NCBI RefSeq assembly: GCF_018130245.1
Contig: NZ_JAFCKP010000023.1
Span: forward strand, 1-64,000
Direction: 5' to 3'
Length of the DNA: 64,000 bases
From: Bradyrhizobium sp. SZCCT0231
GTDB lineage: Bacteria; Pseudomonadota; Alphaproteobacteria; Rhizobiales; Xanthobacteraceae
Shown here: one piece after another, positions 37,611-44,968 of the stretch
How the letters are laid out: each line of letters begins with the position of its first letter
Position numbering within the stretch: the first letter of the stretch is position 1
Notes under the pieces: generated by a model
Told to the model about the DNA's origin: nothing
What the model saw: the letters and a program-made list of their open reading frames with translations, nothing else
Databases searched by the model: none
Translations under genes and position numbers: made by a program

Positions 37611-38477
37611 TCACCCGCACGCCCAGTCGAACTTCATGTCCTTGAAGTCGAGCTGCGCGTTGCCGCCGCCGAAATTGTAGCCGCCGAAATATTCCTCGAA
37701 CTCGATGTAGAACGGGCTCATCTCCGGCACGGCCTGGCACGGCCGCATGGTGCCGCCGAGATGGTTGTGGGCGTGATCCCTGGCCCAGTCGTGCAGGCGG
37801 AAATTGTCACCGCGCGGCACGCCGCCGACAAAATAGTAGTAAGGCTGATAGCCTGTCGGCGGATTTTCGCGCGTGTACTCGTCTTGCGGCCCCTTGCCGG
37901 CGTTGGGATCGCTCGCGCGCGGCGACAGCGCGATCGCGCGCGTCTCGCTGAGATCGGCGCGCGGCGGGGCAGCAAACATCTTCCTTGCGTAGGGCGGCGC
38001 GGCCTCGAAGAAGGCGCTGGTGCCGCCGACGTCGAGCCAGCGCGGCCGCTCCGCCGTCGCCAGCGCAAGCGGCGCCGGCGGTGTCGCGAATGCGCCGTCA
38101 TATTCGGCCCTCGTCAGCAGCAATGCGGCATATTCGTAGTCGAGAATGTCGGTCATGCGCGACAGCCGCGGATGCGATGGCCGCGCCATCACCGCCTCGC
38201 GGAGTTCAGGATCGTCGGGCGCGCCGCCGTCATTGTGATCTGGCGCCGTGGCAAAGAACGACACCGCGACGATGTCATCGCCATGCACGCGATAATCCTC
38301 CGGCAGCAGCAGCGTAAAACCGTGCATCAGCGGATAGCCGCTGACCGGATCGAGCGGCCATTGCTCGCTCCTGATGCCCGGCGGCAGCCCATAGACCCAG
38401 CCCTGGTCGCGCGCGCGATCCGCGGGCCGGTCCAGCATCTGCAAATCATACGCGCGCGAAGGCAGGACGAAGGCCAC
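37611..38477 (-). CDS. Conserved hypothetical protein
   Basis: A 288-residue soluble-looking protein. It has no signal peptide. Distinctive segments: VLPSRAYDLQMLDRPADRARDQG, a GVP/HDWARDHAHNHLGGTM block rich in His/Asp, and a C-terminus with EEYFGGYNFGGGNAQLDFKDMKFDWACG. The HDWxRDHxHNH pattern could bind metal but I cannot assign a family. GTG at 38477 is chosen because GGGAGA lies 6 bases upstream; an ATG at 38564 coincides with the edge of a repeat and would add 29 residues of doubtful conservation. Confidence 0.7.
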   Translation of the reverse strand: MAFVLPSRAYDLQMLDRPADRARDQGWVYGLPPGIRSEQWPLDPVSGYPLMHGFTLLLPEDYRVHGDDIVAVSFFATAPDHNDGGAPDDPELREAVMARPSHPRLSRMTDILDYEYAALLLTRAEYDGAFATPPAPLALATAERPRWLDVGGTSAFFEAAPPYARKMFAAPPRADLSETRAIALSPRASDPNAGKGPQDEYTRENPPTGYQPYYYFVGGVPRGDNFRLHDWARDHAHNHLGGTMRPCQAVPEMSPFYIEFEEYFGGYNFGGGNAQLDFKDMKFDWACG

Positions 38478-38558
38478 AGGTCGTCTCCCATCGAAATCGC
38501 CTCGCCGTTGAGGCGATGGTTGGTCGTGGGGAGGAGGGATGTGGTTCGCATTCTCAGG

Positions 38559-38662
38559 TGTCATCGCCCGGCGAAGACCGGGCGATCCAGTATTCCAGAG
38601 ACGGTAGTGATCAATGGATAGGCCGCAGCGTACTGGATGCCCCGGTCAAGCCGTGCATGACA
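38559..38662. repeat. Imperfect inverted intergenic repeat
   Basis: Ends TGTCAT ... GATCCAGTA and the complementary TACTGGAT ... ATGACA match imperfectly over about 30 bases each side. It resembles common Bradyrhizobium palindromic repeats containing CCGGGCGATCCAGTA. It separates the hypothetical gene from the cyclase gene. Confidence 0.55.
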
Positions 38663-38704
38663 GCGGAGTGTGGAACGTGCGCCCGTGGTCACGTCCGACG
38701 GCGC

Positions 38705-41152
38705 TTACCCCCTTCGCCGCGCCACCGCGGCATCCACCACGTTCTCCACCTCCCCGCGCCAGCTCAAAATCTCCATCGCCAGCACGGGGTGATTGAAGCC
38801 CTTGAGCTGGAGATCGTCGAGGGCTCGGGCCTCGACCCACGGCTCGACCATGCCGTAGACGCGGCGGCTGACCACGATCTGGTTGGGCTTGGCCTCGCCG
38901 CAGAGGCGGGAGGCGAGGTTGGTGACGCTGCCGATCGCGGCATATTCCAGCCGCTGCTCGAAGCCGACCTGGCCGAGCGTGGCATAGCCGAGCGCAACGC
39001 CGATGCCGAAGCCGAGGCTGTGCCCGCGGTTGCGCCAGCGCTCGGTCAAGGGGCCGATGGTGTCGCGCATCTCCACCGCCATCTTCACCGCGCGCTTGAT
39101 GTGGTCCTCGAACTGGATCGGCGCGTTGAACAGGATCATCACGCCGTCGCCGGCGTATTTGTCGAGCGTGCCCTCATATTTGAAGATCAGCTTGCCGAGC
39201 GCCGCGTGATATTCGCGCAGCACGTTCATCGCCTCTTCCGGCTCGGTCGCTTCCGTGAACGCGGTGAAGCCGCGCAGGTCGCAGAACACGACCGTGACCT
39301 CGCGGCGCTGGCTGGTGAGCAGCCCCTCGGGGCTGTCGGAGGACGCGATCAGCTGCGCCACCTGCGGCGCCAGGAAACGCTCGAGCTTGCGGATGCGCTC
39401 GATCTCGCCGAGCTGGGTCTTGACGCGCTCCTCCAGCGACTTGTTCCAGTCCTTGAGCTGCTCGGTCTGCATGCGCAGCTTGTCGGCCTGGGCTCGCACG
39501 GTCTCGTTCGCGGCCTCCAGCGCGTGGCTGTTGTGGTCGACCTCGGTGAACAGCCGCGCATTGCGCATCGCCAGCACGGCCTGATTGGCGAAGGTGCGCA
39601 TCAATCCGATGATGCTGGGCGCGAACGCGCCACCGGCGCGGCGCAGCACCACGAGCGAGCCCAGCGTGCCCTGCTGGTCGATCAGCGGCACCACCAGCAC
39701 CGAGTTGAAGCCGGCAGCGAGCGCGACCTCGCGCAGCGGCTGCTCGGCGGCCTCGCCGAGCTCGGCAAGCGCGATCGGCTCGCCGCTATCGGCGGCATCG
39801 CTCAGGATGTTCCCGCCTTCGTCGATGGTGGCATGCGCGCCCTCGGCGGATCTGTCGATGCCGTTGGCCTCGACCAGGTTGAAGCGGCGCGCCTCGGCGT
39901 CGAAGCCGTAGATCAGCACCGCGTCGGCGCGGGTGATCTCGATCGCACGGGCGGCGATCGTCGCAAGCACCGCGTTGAGATCGAGCGAGGAGGCCACCGC
40001 GCGGCCGACCTCCTCGAGCACCTTGAGCTCGTGGATCGATTGCGCGAGATCGCGGGTGCGCTCGTCGACCTTGGTCTCCAGGTTCGAATAGGTCTCCTGG
40101 ATCTGGTCGGCCATGCGGTTGAACTGCCCGGCGAGGTCTTCCAGCTCGTCGGAGGTGTGCACGTCGATGCGGTGGCTGAAATCGCCTTCGCCGAGCAGTT
40201 GCGCGCCGTCGCGCAGCGCCGTGATCGGGATGATCATGCGGCGGGCGAGCAGCGTGCCGGCCAGGATCGCGACCATCAGGCCCATGCCGATCAGAAGCGC
40301 GATGCGCACCAGCTGGTCGCGGATCGGCATCAGGGCCTGCGTGGTCGGCTGCTCGAACAGCACGCTCCAGCCGAGCTTCGGCACGATGCTCGCGGCGCTC
40401 ATCACCGCATGGCCGTTGAAGTCGGTGCCCGACGTGTCGGCTTCGTGGCCGGGCGCAATCGCGGCCGCCACCTGCGGCAGCTTGGAGAGGTCCTTGCCGA
40501 TTTCGGGCCCTTTCGATGACGTCGCCAGCACCCGGCCGCGAGGATCGACGACATAGGCGAAGGCGGCCTTGCCGACCTGGGCGTCGGACAGGAAGTCGGA
40601 GAGGAAGCTGAGATCGATCTCGGCCACAGTGACGCCGGCATTGAAGCCGGAATGCGCCACCGAGATCGACATCAACGGCGTCCGGTCGGCGAACCAGGCC
40701 GGCGCATAGCTGACGCCGCGGGCGACGGCGTCGGTGAAGCGCACGTCGCGGGAGAGGTCAGCGCTGCTGCCGGTCGTGGTCGACTGCCTGGAGACCCGCA
40801 GCACCTCGCGGCCCTCGCCGTTGAGCTGGAACAGCTGGTTGACGACCGAGACCTGGTGCAGCAGCGAGGCGTAGTCGGCGCGGCGTTTCTCCAGCGTGTC
40901 CTGGCTCGCCCGCGTCACCCAGCTGATCTGGCGATCGAGCTCGGAAATCGACTGCTCGATCCGCCGCGCGGCTGCCTGCGCCTTGTCCTCGAGCCCGTCG
41001 GTCAGCGACGCCCTTGTGGCGCGGTAGGAGATCCAGGTCTCCATCGCGCCGTTGACGGCGAGCACGAACACGACGAGGCCGACGAGGGAGACGACGTATT
41101 TGGCGAACAGGCCCTCCCGCAGAGATCGTGTCTTGTCGTTCGCTCCTGCCAT
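38705..41152 (-). CDS. Membrane adenylate cyclase with sensor, HAMP and GAF domains
   Basis: An 815-residue signalling enzyme. Order: short cytosolic N-terminus, TM1 (about 20-40), extracytoplasmic Cache-like sensor (about 45-280), TM2 (about 285-310), HAMP (ALRDGAQLLGEGDFSHRI region), coiled coil, GAF (about 390-550), coiled coil, and a class III cyclase domain (about 600-790). Catalytic features: metal-binding Asp in VVFCDLRGFTAFTE, KYAGDGVMILFNAP, and GIGVALGYATLGQVG. It should convert ATP to cAMP in response to a periplasmic and a cytosolic cue. A CRP-family regulator lies nearby at 43681. Confidence 0.9.
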   Translation of the reverse strand: MAGANDKTRSLREGLFAKYVVSLVGLVVFVLAVNGAMETWISYRATRASLTDGLEDKAQAAARRIEQSISELDRQISWVTRASQDTLEKRRADYASLLHQVSVVNQLFQLNGEGREVLRVSRQSTTTGSSADLSRDVRFTDAVARGVSYAPAWFADRTPLMSISVAHSGFNAGVTVAEIDLSFLSDFLSDAQVGKAAFAYVVDPRGRVLATSSKGPEIGKDLSKLPQVAAAIAPGHEADTSGTDFNGHAVMSAASIVPKLGWSVLFEQPTTQALMPIRDQLVRIALLIGMGLMVAILAGTLLARRMIIPITALRDGAQLLGEGDFSHRIDVHTSDELEDLAGQFNRMADQIQETYSNLETKVDERTRDLAQSIHELKVLEEVGRAVASSLDLNAVLATIAARAIEITRADAVLIYGFDAEARRFNLVEANGIDRSAEGAHATIDEGGNILSDAADSGEPIALAELGEAAEQPLREVALAAGFNSVLVVPLIDQQGTLGSLVVLRRAGGAFAPSIIGLMRTFANQAVLAMRNARLFTEVDHNSHALEAANETVRAQADKLRMQTEQLKDWNKSLEERVKTQLGEIERIRKLERFLAPQVAQLIASSDSPEGLLTSQRREVTVVFCDLRGFTAFTEATEPEEAMNVLREYHAALGKLIFKYEGTLDKYAGDGVMILFNAPIQFEDHIKRAVKMAVEMRDTIGPLTERWRNRGHSLGFGIGVALGYATLGQVGFEQRLEYAAIGSVTNLASRLCGEAKPNQIVVSRRVYGMVEPWVEARALDDLQLKGFNHPVLAMEILSWRGEVENVVDAAVARRRG

Positions 41153-41245
41153 CCCGATCCTCTCGCGCCGTCATCGACGCCGGCGCTACGGGCCGTACAG
41201 GCCCTTCCGGGGCCGTTCTACCACAATTTGGGCCAAGGAGCCGTT

Positions 41246-41323
41246 ATGTGGCCGTCGCGCGGCCGGCAGACCGGCCGGCGTGGTTACTCCCTGCGGACTC
41301 CCGGGCAGGAAGAAGGGTGGTGA
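41246..41323 (+). CDS. Candidate 25-residue leader-like ORF
   Basis: AAGGAG, 5-base spacing, ATG, then 25 codons (MWPSRGRQTGRRGYSLRTPG and EEGW at the end). It is basic and not hydrophobic and lies antisense to the flanking genes. The ribosome-binding site is near ideal. It could be a free micro-protein or the leader part of a small RNA; there is no homology evidence. Confidence 0.3.
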   Translation: MWPSRGRQTGRRGYSLRTPGQEEGW

Positions 41324-41367
41324 ATTGCCGCAGTCTCATCCGTTCGGAGGAAGCAGCGGACGGGAGG

Positions 41368-41387
41368 GCCAATGTAAGCGGATTGGC
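41368..41387 (-). terminator. Hairpin after the AsmA gene
   Basis: GCCAAT, 8-base loop, ATTGGC, starting 6 bases after the AsmA stop on the minus strand. Short and without a clear T-run. Confidence 0.35.
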
Positions 41388-41393
41388 GTGAAG

Positions 41394-43445
41394 TTATCGA
41401 TTGAAGAGCTGCCGCAGCACGTCGTTCATTGGCTGACTGTCCTGCTGCGCGAGCGGCGGGTCCTCCAGAGCGGGAGCAGGTGAGGCCTGCGGCGCCGGTG
41501 TGGAGGGCGTTGCCGGCAGATTGCGGCTGCGGCCGGTGCCAGTGCCGCTACCCGTTCCGCTGGAGAGTCCCTGCTGAATCAGATTGCCGATCGCCTCCCC
41601 CAGCGGGCCGCCGAGCAGGTTGTTCTGCCCCGGTTGCTGGGCTTGCGGACTGGCATTGCCGGTTCCATTGCCGCTGCCCGGCGCGTTGGTACCACCGAGA
41701 CCGAGGCTGCCCAGAATGTTGCCGAGCCCGGCGCCGTCGGGGCCGAACAGGCCCTTGCCCATCTCGCGCAGCTTGGCATAGGCGGCGTCGGGATTGTCCA
41801 GCATGCCGGCCATGTCAGGGTAGATCCGCGGCTGCGACCAGCTGCCCTGGATCATCACGGGGATGCCGAAGCCGACCGGCTCGTTAGCGCGGCCCTGGCC
41901 TTCGGTCGTCATCACGAGCTTGGGCTCGACGCGGAAGCCCATCATCTTGGTGTCGAGGGCGATGGTGCCGGCGCCGGTGACGCGCACCAGCGGCCCGATC
42001 AGGTTGAGATCGGTCGTCACCGCCTGGCCCTTGTCGATGCGGAAGGAGGCCGAGAGCTGCGACAGATCCGTGCTCTGCTCCTGGCCGGGGTCCTGGTTTC
42101 CCTGCCAGCCGGACAGCGTGCTCGTCGTCAGCGATCGGATCATCTGCGCGACATTGATGCCGCGGATGGCGCCGTCCTGGAAATTGACGAAGGCCGTGCC
42201 TTGCATGTTCGCCATCAGCGCGCGCTGGCTGTTGCCGGCGCTGCGCAGGGCGAGCTTGGCCTGGAGCTTGCCGTCGATGCGGTCGAATTCGGCAAGGCCC
42301 TGGAGCAGCGGCAGCGCGCGGACGCCGACGAGATCGGAATGCATGGCAAAGCTCGGCGCGCCGGTGGTCGCATCCAGGATCACCTCGCCCGAGACCTGGC
42401 CGCCATAGGCGCCGAGATTGGCGGTGCCGGCCTTCAGCACGCCGCCGGCGAGCTTGGCGTCGAGCGCAAGCGGCGCGATGCGCGCATCGCCGATCACGGC
42501 CTCGTTCGCGGAGATCCGCACCTGCGCATCGACATAGTTGAGCCCGGAGACGTCGATCGGCGCATTGCTCCAGGGCTGCCCGGACACGCCGTCCGGCGAT
42601 TTCGCCAGCGGCATCGCGAGCCGCTGAAAGTCGAGATCGACCTTGACCAGCGGCTTGCTCGCGATGTCGACGGAAGCCCAGCCGTTGAATGCGCCGTCGC
42701 CGAGCCTGCCATTCACGCCGTTGATCATCACGACATCGCCATTGAGCCGCATCTCGGCATGGCCGGTGAGCTGGGACTTCAGCACGCTGGGCATGTCGAT
42801 GGCGAAATCCACCGGAACCGTCGGCCGTTCGGCAGCCGAGGCCGGCGCCGCTGCCTTGATGTCGAACTTGGTCGGATGCTCGCCGACGCGCGCGGTGCCG
42901 GTGATATTGACCTTGCGGTCGCGGCCCATGATCGCGTCGGCGTTGATGGCGCTGATGCGGCCCTCGACACGATCGCGCAGGCGCGAGAACGCGACTTCGC
43001 CGTCGGTGACCGTGATACGGTCGATCGTGGCGCCATTGGTATCGAGCGCGAGCGGCTTCGACGAGGCGCCGGCGCTCGGCAGGCGCTCACGCAGCAGCGG
43101 CTGGTAGAGCACGGGATGGGTGACGACGAGCTCGCTGATCTCAGGGCGGCCCGACCATACGCTGGCGAGCGACATGTCGGCCTGCACGCGGTCGACCGTC
43201 AGGCGCGTGATGCCGCTGCGGTCCTTGGGGTCGGCAAGCGTGAGGTCGTTCAGGGTGACGTTCAGTGTCGGCCACAGGCTGATCTTGGTGGTGCCGTCGA
43301 TCGACAGGCGATAGCCGGTCGCACTCTCGACCCGCGAGGCGATCGCCGAGGTCAGGAAGCCCGAGGGGATCCCGACTACCAGCAGGAGCGCGATCACGAT
43401 GATGACGGCGGCCAAAGCCCCGCCGGCGAATTTCAATGCTCTCAT
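41394..43445 (-). CDS. AsmA-family envelope protein
   Basis: A 683-residue protein with one N-terminal membrane anchor (AAVIIVIALLLVVGIPSG) and a long repeating beta-rich periplasmic region typical of AsmA: YRLSIDGTTKISLWPTLNVTL, DLTLADP, VDRVQADMSLASV and the C-terminal conserved DGAIRGINVAQMIRS. The last 110 residues are Gly/Pro/Asn-rich and end MNDVLRQLFNR. AsmA-like proteins help move phospholipids or assemble the outer membrane. GGAAAG precedes the ATG. Confidence 0.88.
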   Translation of the reverse strand: MRALKFAGGALAAVIIVIALLLVVGIPSGFLTSAIASRVESATGYRLSIDGTTKISLWPTLNVTLNDLTLADPKDRSGITRLTVDRVQADMSLASVWSGRPEISELVVTHPVLYQPLLRERLPSAGASSKPLALDTNGATIDRITVTDGEVAFSRLRDRVEGRISAINADAIMGRDRKVNITGTARVGEHPTKFDIKAAAPASAAERPTVPVDFAIDMPSVLKSQLTGHAEMRLNGDVVMINGVNGRLGDGAFNGWASVDIASKPLVKVDLDFQRLAMPLAKSPDGVSGQPWSNAPIDVSGLNYVDAQVRISANEAVIGDARIAPLALDAKLAGGVLKAGTANLGAYGGQVSGEVILDATTGAPSFAMHSDLVGVRALPLLQGLAEFDRIDGKLQAKLALRSAGNSQRALMANMQGTAFVNFQDGAIRGINVAQMIRSLTTSTLSGWQGNQDPGQEQSTDLSQLSASFRIDKGQAVTTDLNLIGPLVRVTGAGTIALDTKMMGFRVEPKLVMTTEGQGRANEPVGFGIPVMIQGSWSQPRIYPDMAGMLDNPDAAYAKLREMGKGLFGPDGAGLGNILGSLGLGGTNAPGSGNGTGNASPQAQQPGQNNLLGGPLGEAIGNLIQQGLSSGTGSGTGTGRSRNLPATPSTPAPQASPAPALEDPPLAQQDSQPMNDVLRQLFNR

Positions 43446-43574
43446 GTCGACTTTCCAACGACGGACAACCGGCGTCGAATCCGGCAGATGACCCGTCCTT
43501 TGCGCCTTGAGTTTATCCCCGGACGGGAAGCGGCTCCAAGCGCGTAAAAATAGTCAGGGGGTGCTGCAAAGTTA

Positions 43575-43590
43575 TGTGACTTATGACACA
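43575..43590. promoter_or_regulatory. CRP-like binding site upstream of the Crp-family gene
   Basis: TGTGA-CTTATG-ACACA, nine of ten bases of the CRP consensus TGTGA-N6-TCACA, about 90 bases before the regulator start and between it and the divergent AsmA gene. Suits autoregulation. Confidence 0.5.
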
Positions 43591-43680
43591 CTTCTCCGAC
43601 GCGGTTTTACGCGATCCTGAAGTTGATGGTTTCCAGCGATTTGCCACCACAATGACCGGGACGTTCACAAGGACATTGAA

Positions 43681-44355
43681 ATGAGCAAGCAGGCCGAATT
43701 TGCGGTCATCCTGAAGATGAACCCGATGTTCGCCGATCTCGGCGCAGACGAGCTCCAGCGGCTGTCCAATCTCTGTCACACCCAGCACTTGGGGAACGGC
43801 GAGGTGCTGTTCCAGAAGGGCGATCCAGGGGATGCGCTGTTCGGCGTGCGCCGCGGCCAGGTCCGCATCGAGACCGGCGCCTCCGACGGCAGCCGGCTGA
43901 CGCTGAATTTCATGGGGTCGGGCGACCTGTTCGGCGAGGTCGCGGTGCTGGACGGCCAGAACCGTACGGCGGACGCCACCGCGGGCGAGGCCAGCGAATT
44001 GTTCGTGCTGCGGCGCGAAGATTTCCTCGGCTTCCTCGAGCGCGAGCCCAAGGTCGCGATCAAGATCATCGCGCTGCTGTGCCAGCGCATCCGCTGGCAG
44101 AGCGAGCGCATGGAAGAATCCATGCTGCAGCCGCTGCCGGTTCGCCTGGCGCGGCGGCTCTGCGCGCTCGCCGCCGATTTCGGTTCCGAGGTCCACATCT
44201 CGCAGGAGCAGCTCGGCGTCTTCGTCGGCGCCGCCCGCGAAAGCGTCAACCGCCAGCTCCAGGCCTGGCGCAAGGACGCGATCCTCGATCTCCAGCGCGG
44301 CCGGATATTGCTGCGGAACATGACCAAGCTGACGGCGATCGCGCGGAACGAGTAG
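43681..44355 (+). CDS. Crp/Fnr-family transcriptional regulator
   Basis: A 224-residue regulator: cyclic-nucleotide-binding domain with the phosphate-binding cassette GDLFGEVAVLDGQNRTADAT (residues about 80-100, with the conserved Glu and Arg that contact cAMP) and a C-terminal winged helix (ISQEQLGVFVGAARESVNRQL). There is no Cys cluster near the N-terminus, so it is not an Fnr-type oxygen sensor. The intact cassette supports cAMP sensing. AAGGA precedes the ATG. A class III cyclase is encoded 2.5 kb away. Confidence 0.9.
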   Translation: MSKQAEFAVILKMNPMFADLGADELQRLSNLCHTQHLGNGEVLFQKGDPGDALFGVRRGQVRIETGASDGSRLTLNFMGSGDLFGEVAVLDGQNRTADATAGEASELFVLRREDFLGFLEREPKVAIKIIALLCQRIRWQSERMEESMLQPLPVRLARRLCALAADFGSEVHISQEQLGVFVGAARESVNRQLQAWRKDAILDLQRGRILLRNMTKLTAIARNE

Positions 44356-44363
44356 GTCGGCGG

Positions 44364-44603
44364 CTAGGCTGCTTCCGGCACATAGTGCAATGTGAGCAAC
44401 TCGGATCGTAGGCACGGGGCGACGGCATATGGACGGCCATCATCGTCGCTGAATTCGACAAGCACCGTCTTTTCGTCGAGCTCTTCGACAATCGTGCCGA
44501 CGTTCCCTCGCGCTAACCGGTGCTCGGGAATGTTTGCGAGCAACGCGACGACGTCCAGGGCTCGCGGCGTCCAATCTTGCTTGTTGTTCGCTGCACTCAT
44601 CAT
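44364..44603 (-). CDS. DUF4926-domain protein
   Basis: A 79-residue protein with the DUF4926 pattern: LDVVALLANIPEHRLARGNVGTIVE, VLVEFSDDDGRPYAV. Such proteins are small beta-barrels usually paired with a DUF6883 gene. Its ATG overlaps the DUF6883 stop (ATGA), so the two are translated together. Function unknown; the arrangement resembles a two-gene toxin-antitoxin or immunity-type module, but that is inference. Confidence 0.8.
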   Translation of the reverse strand: MMSAANNKQDWTPRALDVVALLANIPEHRLARGNVGTIVEELDEKTVLVEFSDDDGRPYAVAPCLRSELLTLHYVPEAA

Positions 44604-44938
44604 AGCACCCAACAGGTGACGAATGTCGGCCGGTCGTCGCCGGCCCGAATGATCCATGCTGTTCTTACCACAGCCTGCTTCTGATGTCGCCTGAGCAGGA
44701 TATCCATCCGCCAGTGGCTACCCCAGCGATCTGTCGCAATCTGGGACGCATCACCAGAAGGTGTGGCTTGAAGCAGGGCTTCGCGAAGCCAGACGGCATC
44801 TCCACGTTGAAGATCGAGCGCCTCCCGGAAGACCCTCGCCTTGTGTCGACCTCGCGGATGCGAGGGACTGAGGCAATAATCCTCAATCTTCCGAATGTCG
44901 ACGATGGCATTGGCTCCATTAGGTAAATGCATCGCCAT
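44600..44938 (-). CDS. DUF6883-domain protein
   Basis: A 112-residue protein with DUF6883 landmarks IRKIEDYCLSPSHPRGRHKARVF and a C-terminal VRTAWIIRAGDDRPTFVTCW. The conserved HPRGRHK motif suggests an active or nucleic-acid-binding site, but no activity is established for the family. First gene of a two-gene unit with DUF4926. Confidence 0.8.
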   Translation of the reverse strand: MAMHLPNGANAIVDIRKIEDYCLSPSHPRGRHKARVFREALDLQRGDAVWLREALLQATPSGDASQIATDRWGSHWRMDILLRRHQKQAVVRTAWIIRAGDDRPTFVTCWVL

Positions 44939-44968
44939 GTAAGCCAGTTTGGCTCCTGCGCTCGAACC

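Larger units (their letters stand above)
41153..41393. other. Intergenic region between AsmA and cyclase genes
   Basis: About 240 bases. It holds the cyclase promoter, a GGCCGG palindrome cluster near 41260-41280, a short frame with a strong ribosome-binding site on the plus strand (41246-41323) and a hairpin at 41368-41387 downstream of the AsmA stop. Confidence 0.6.

Noticed and set aside
38516-40519. 667-codon plus-strand frame opposite the adenylate cyclase
   Set aside because: Antisense shadow; starts inside a palindromic repeat.
41634-43547. 637-codon plus-strand frame opposite the AsmA gene
   Set aside because: Antisense shadow; its composition mirrors AsmA.
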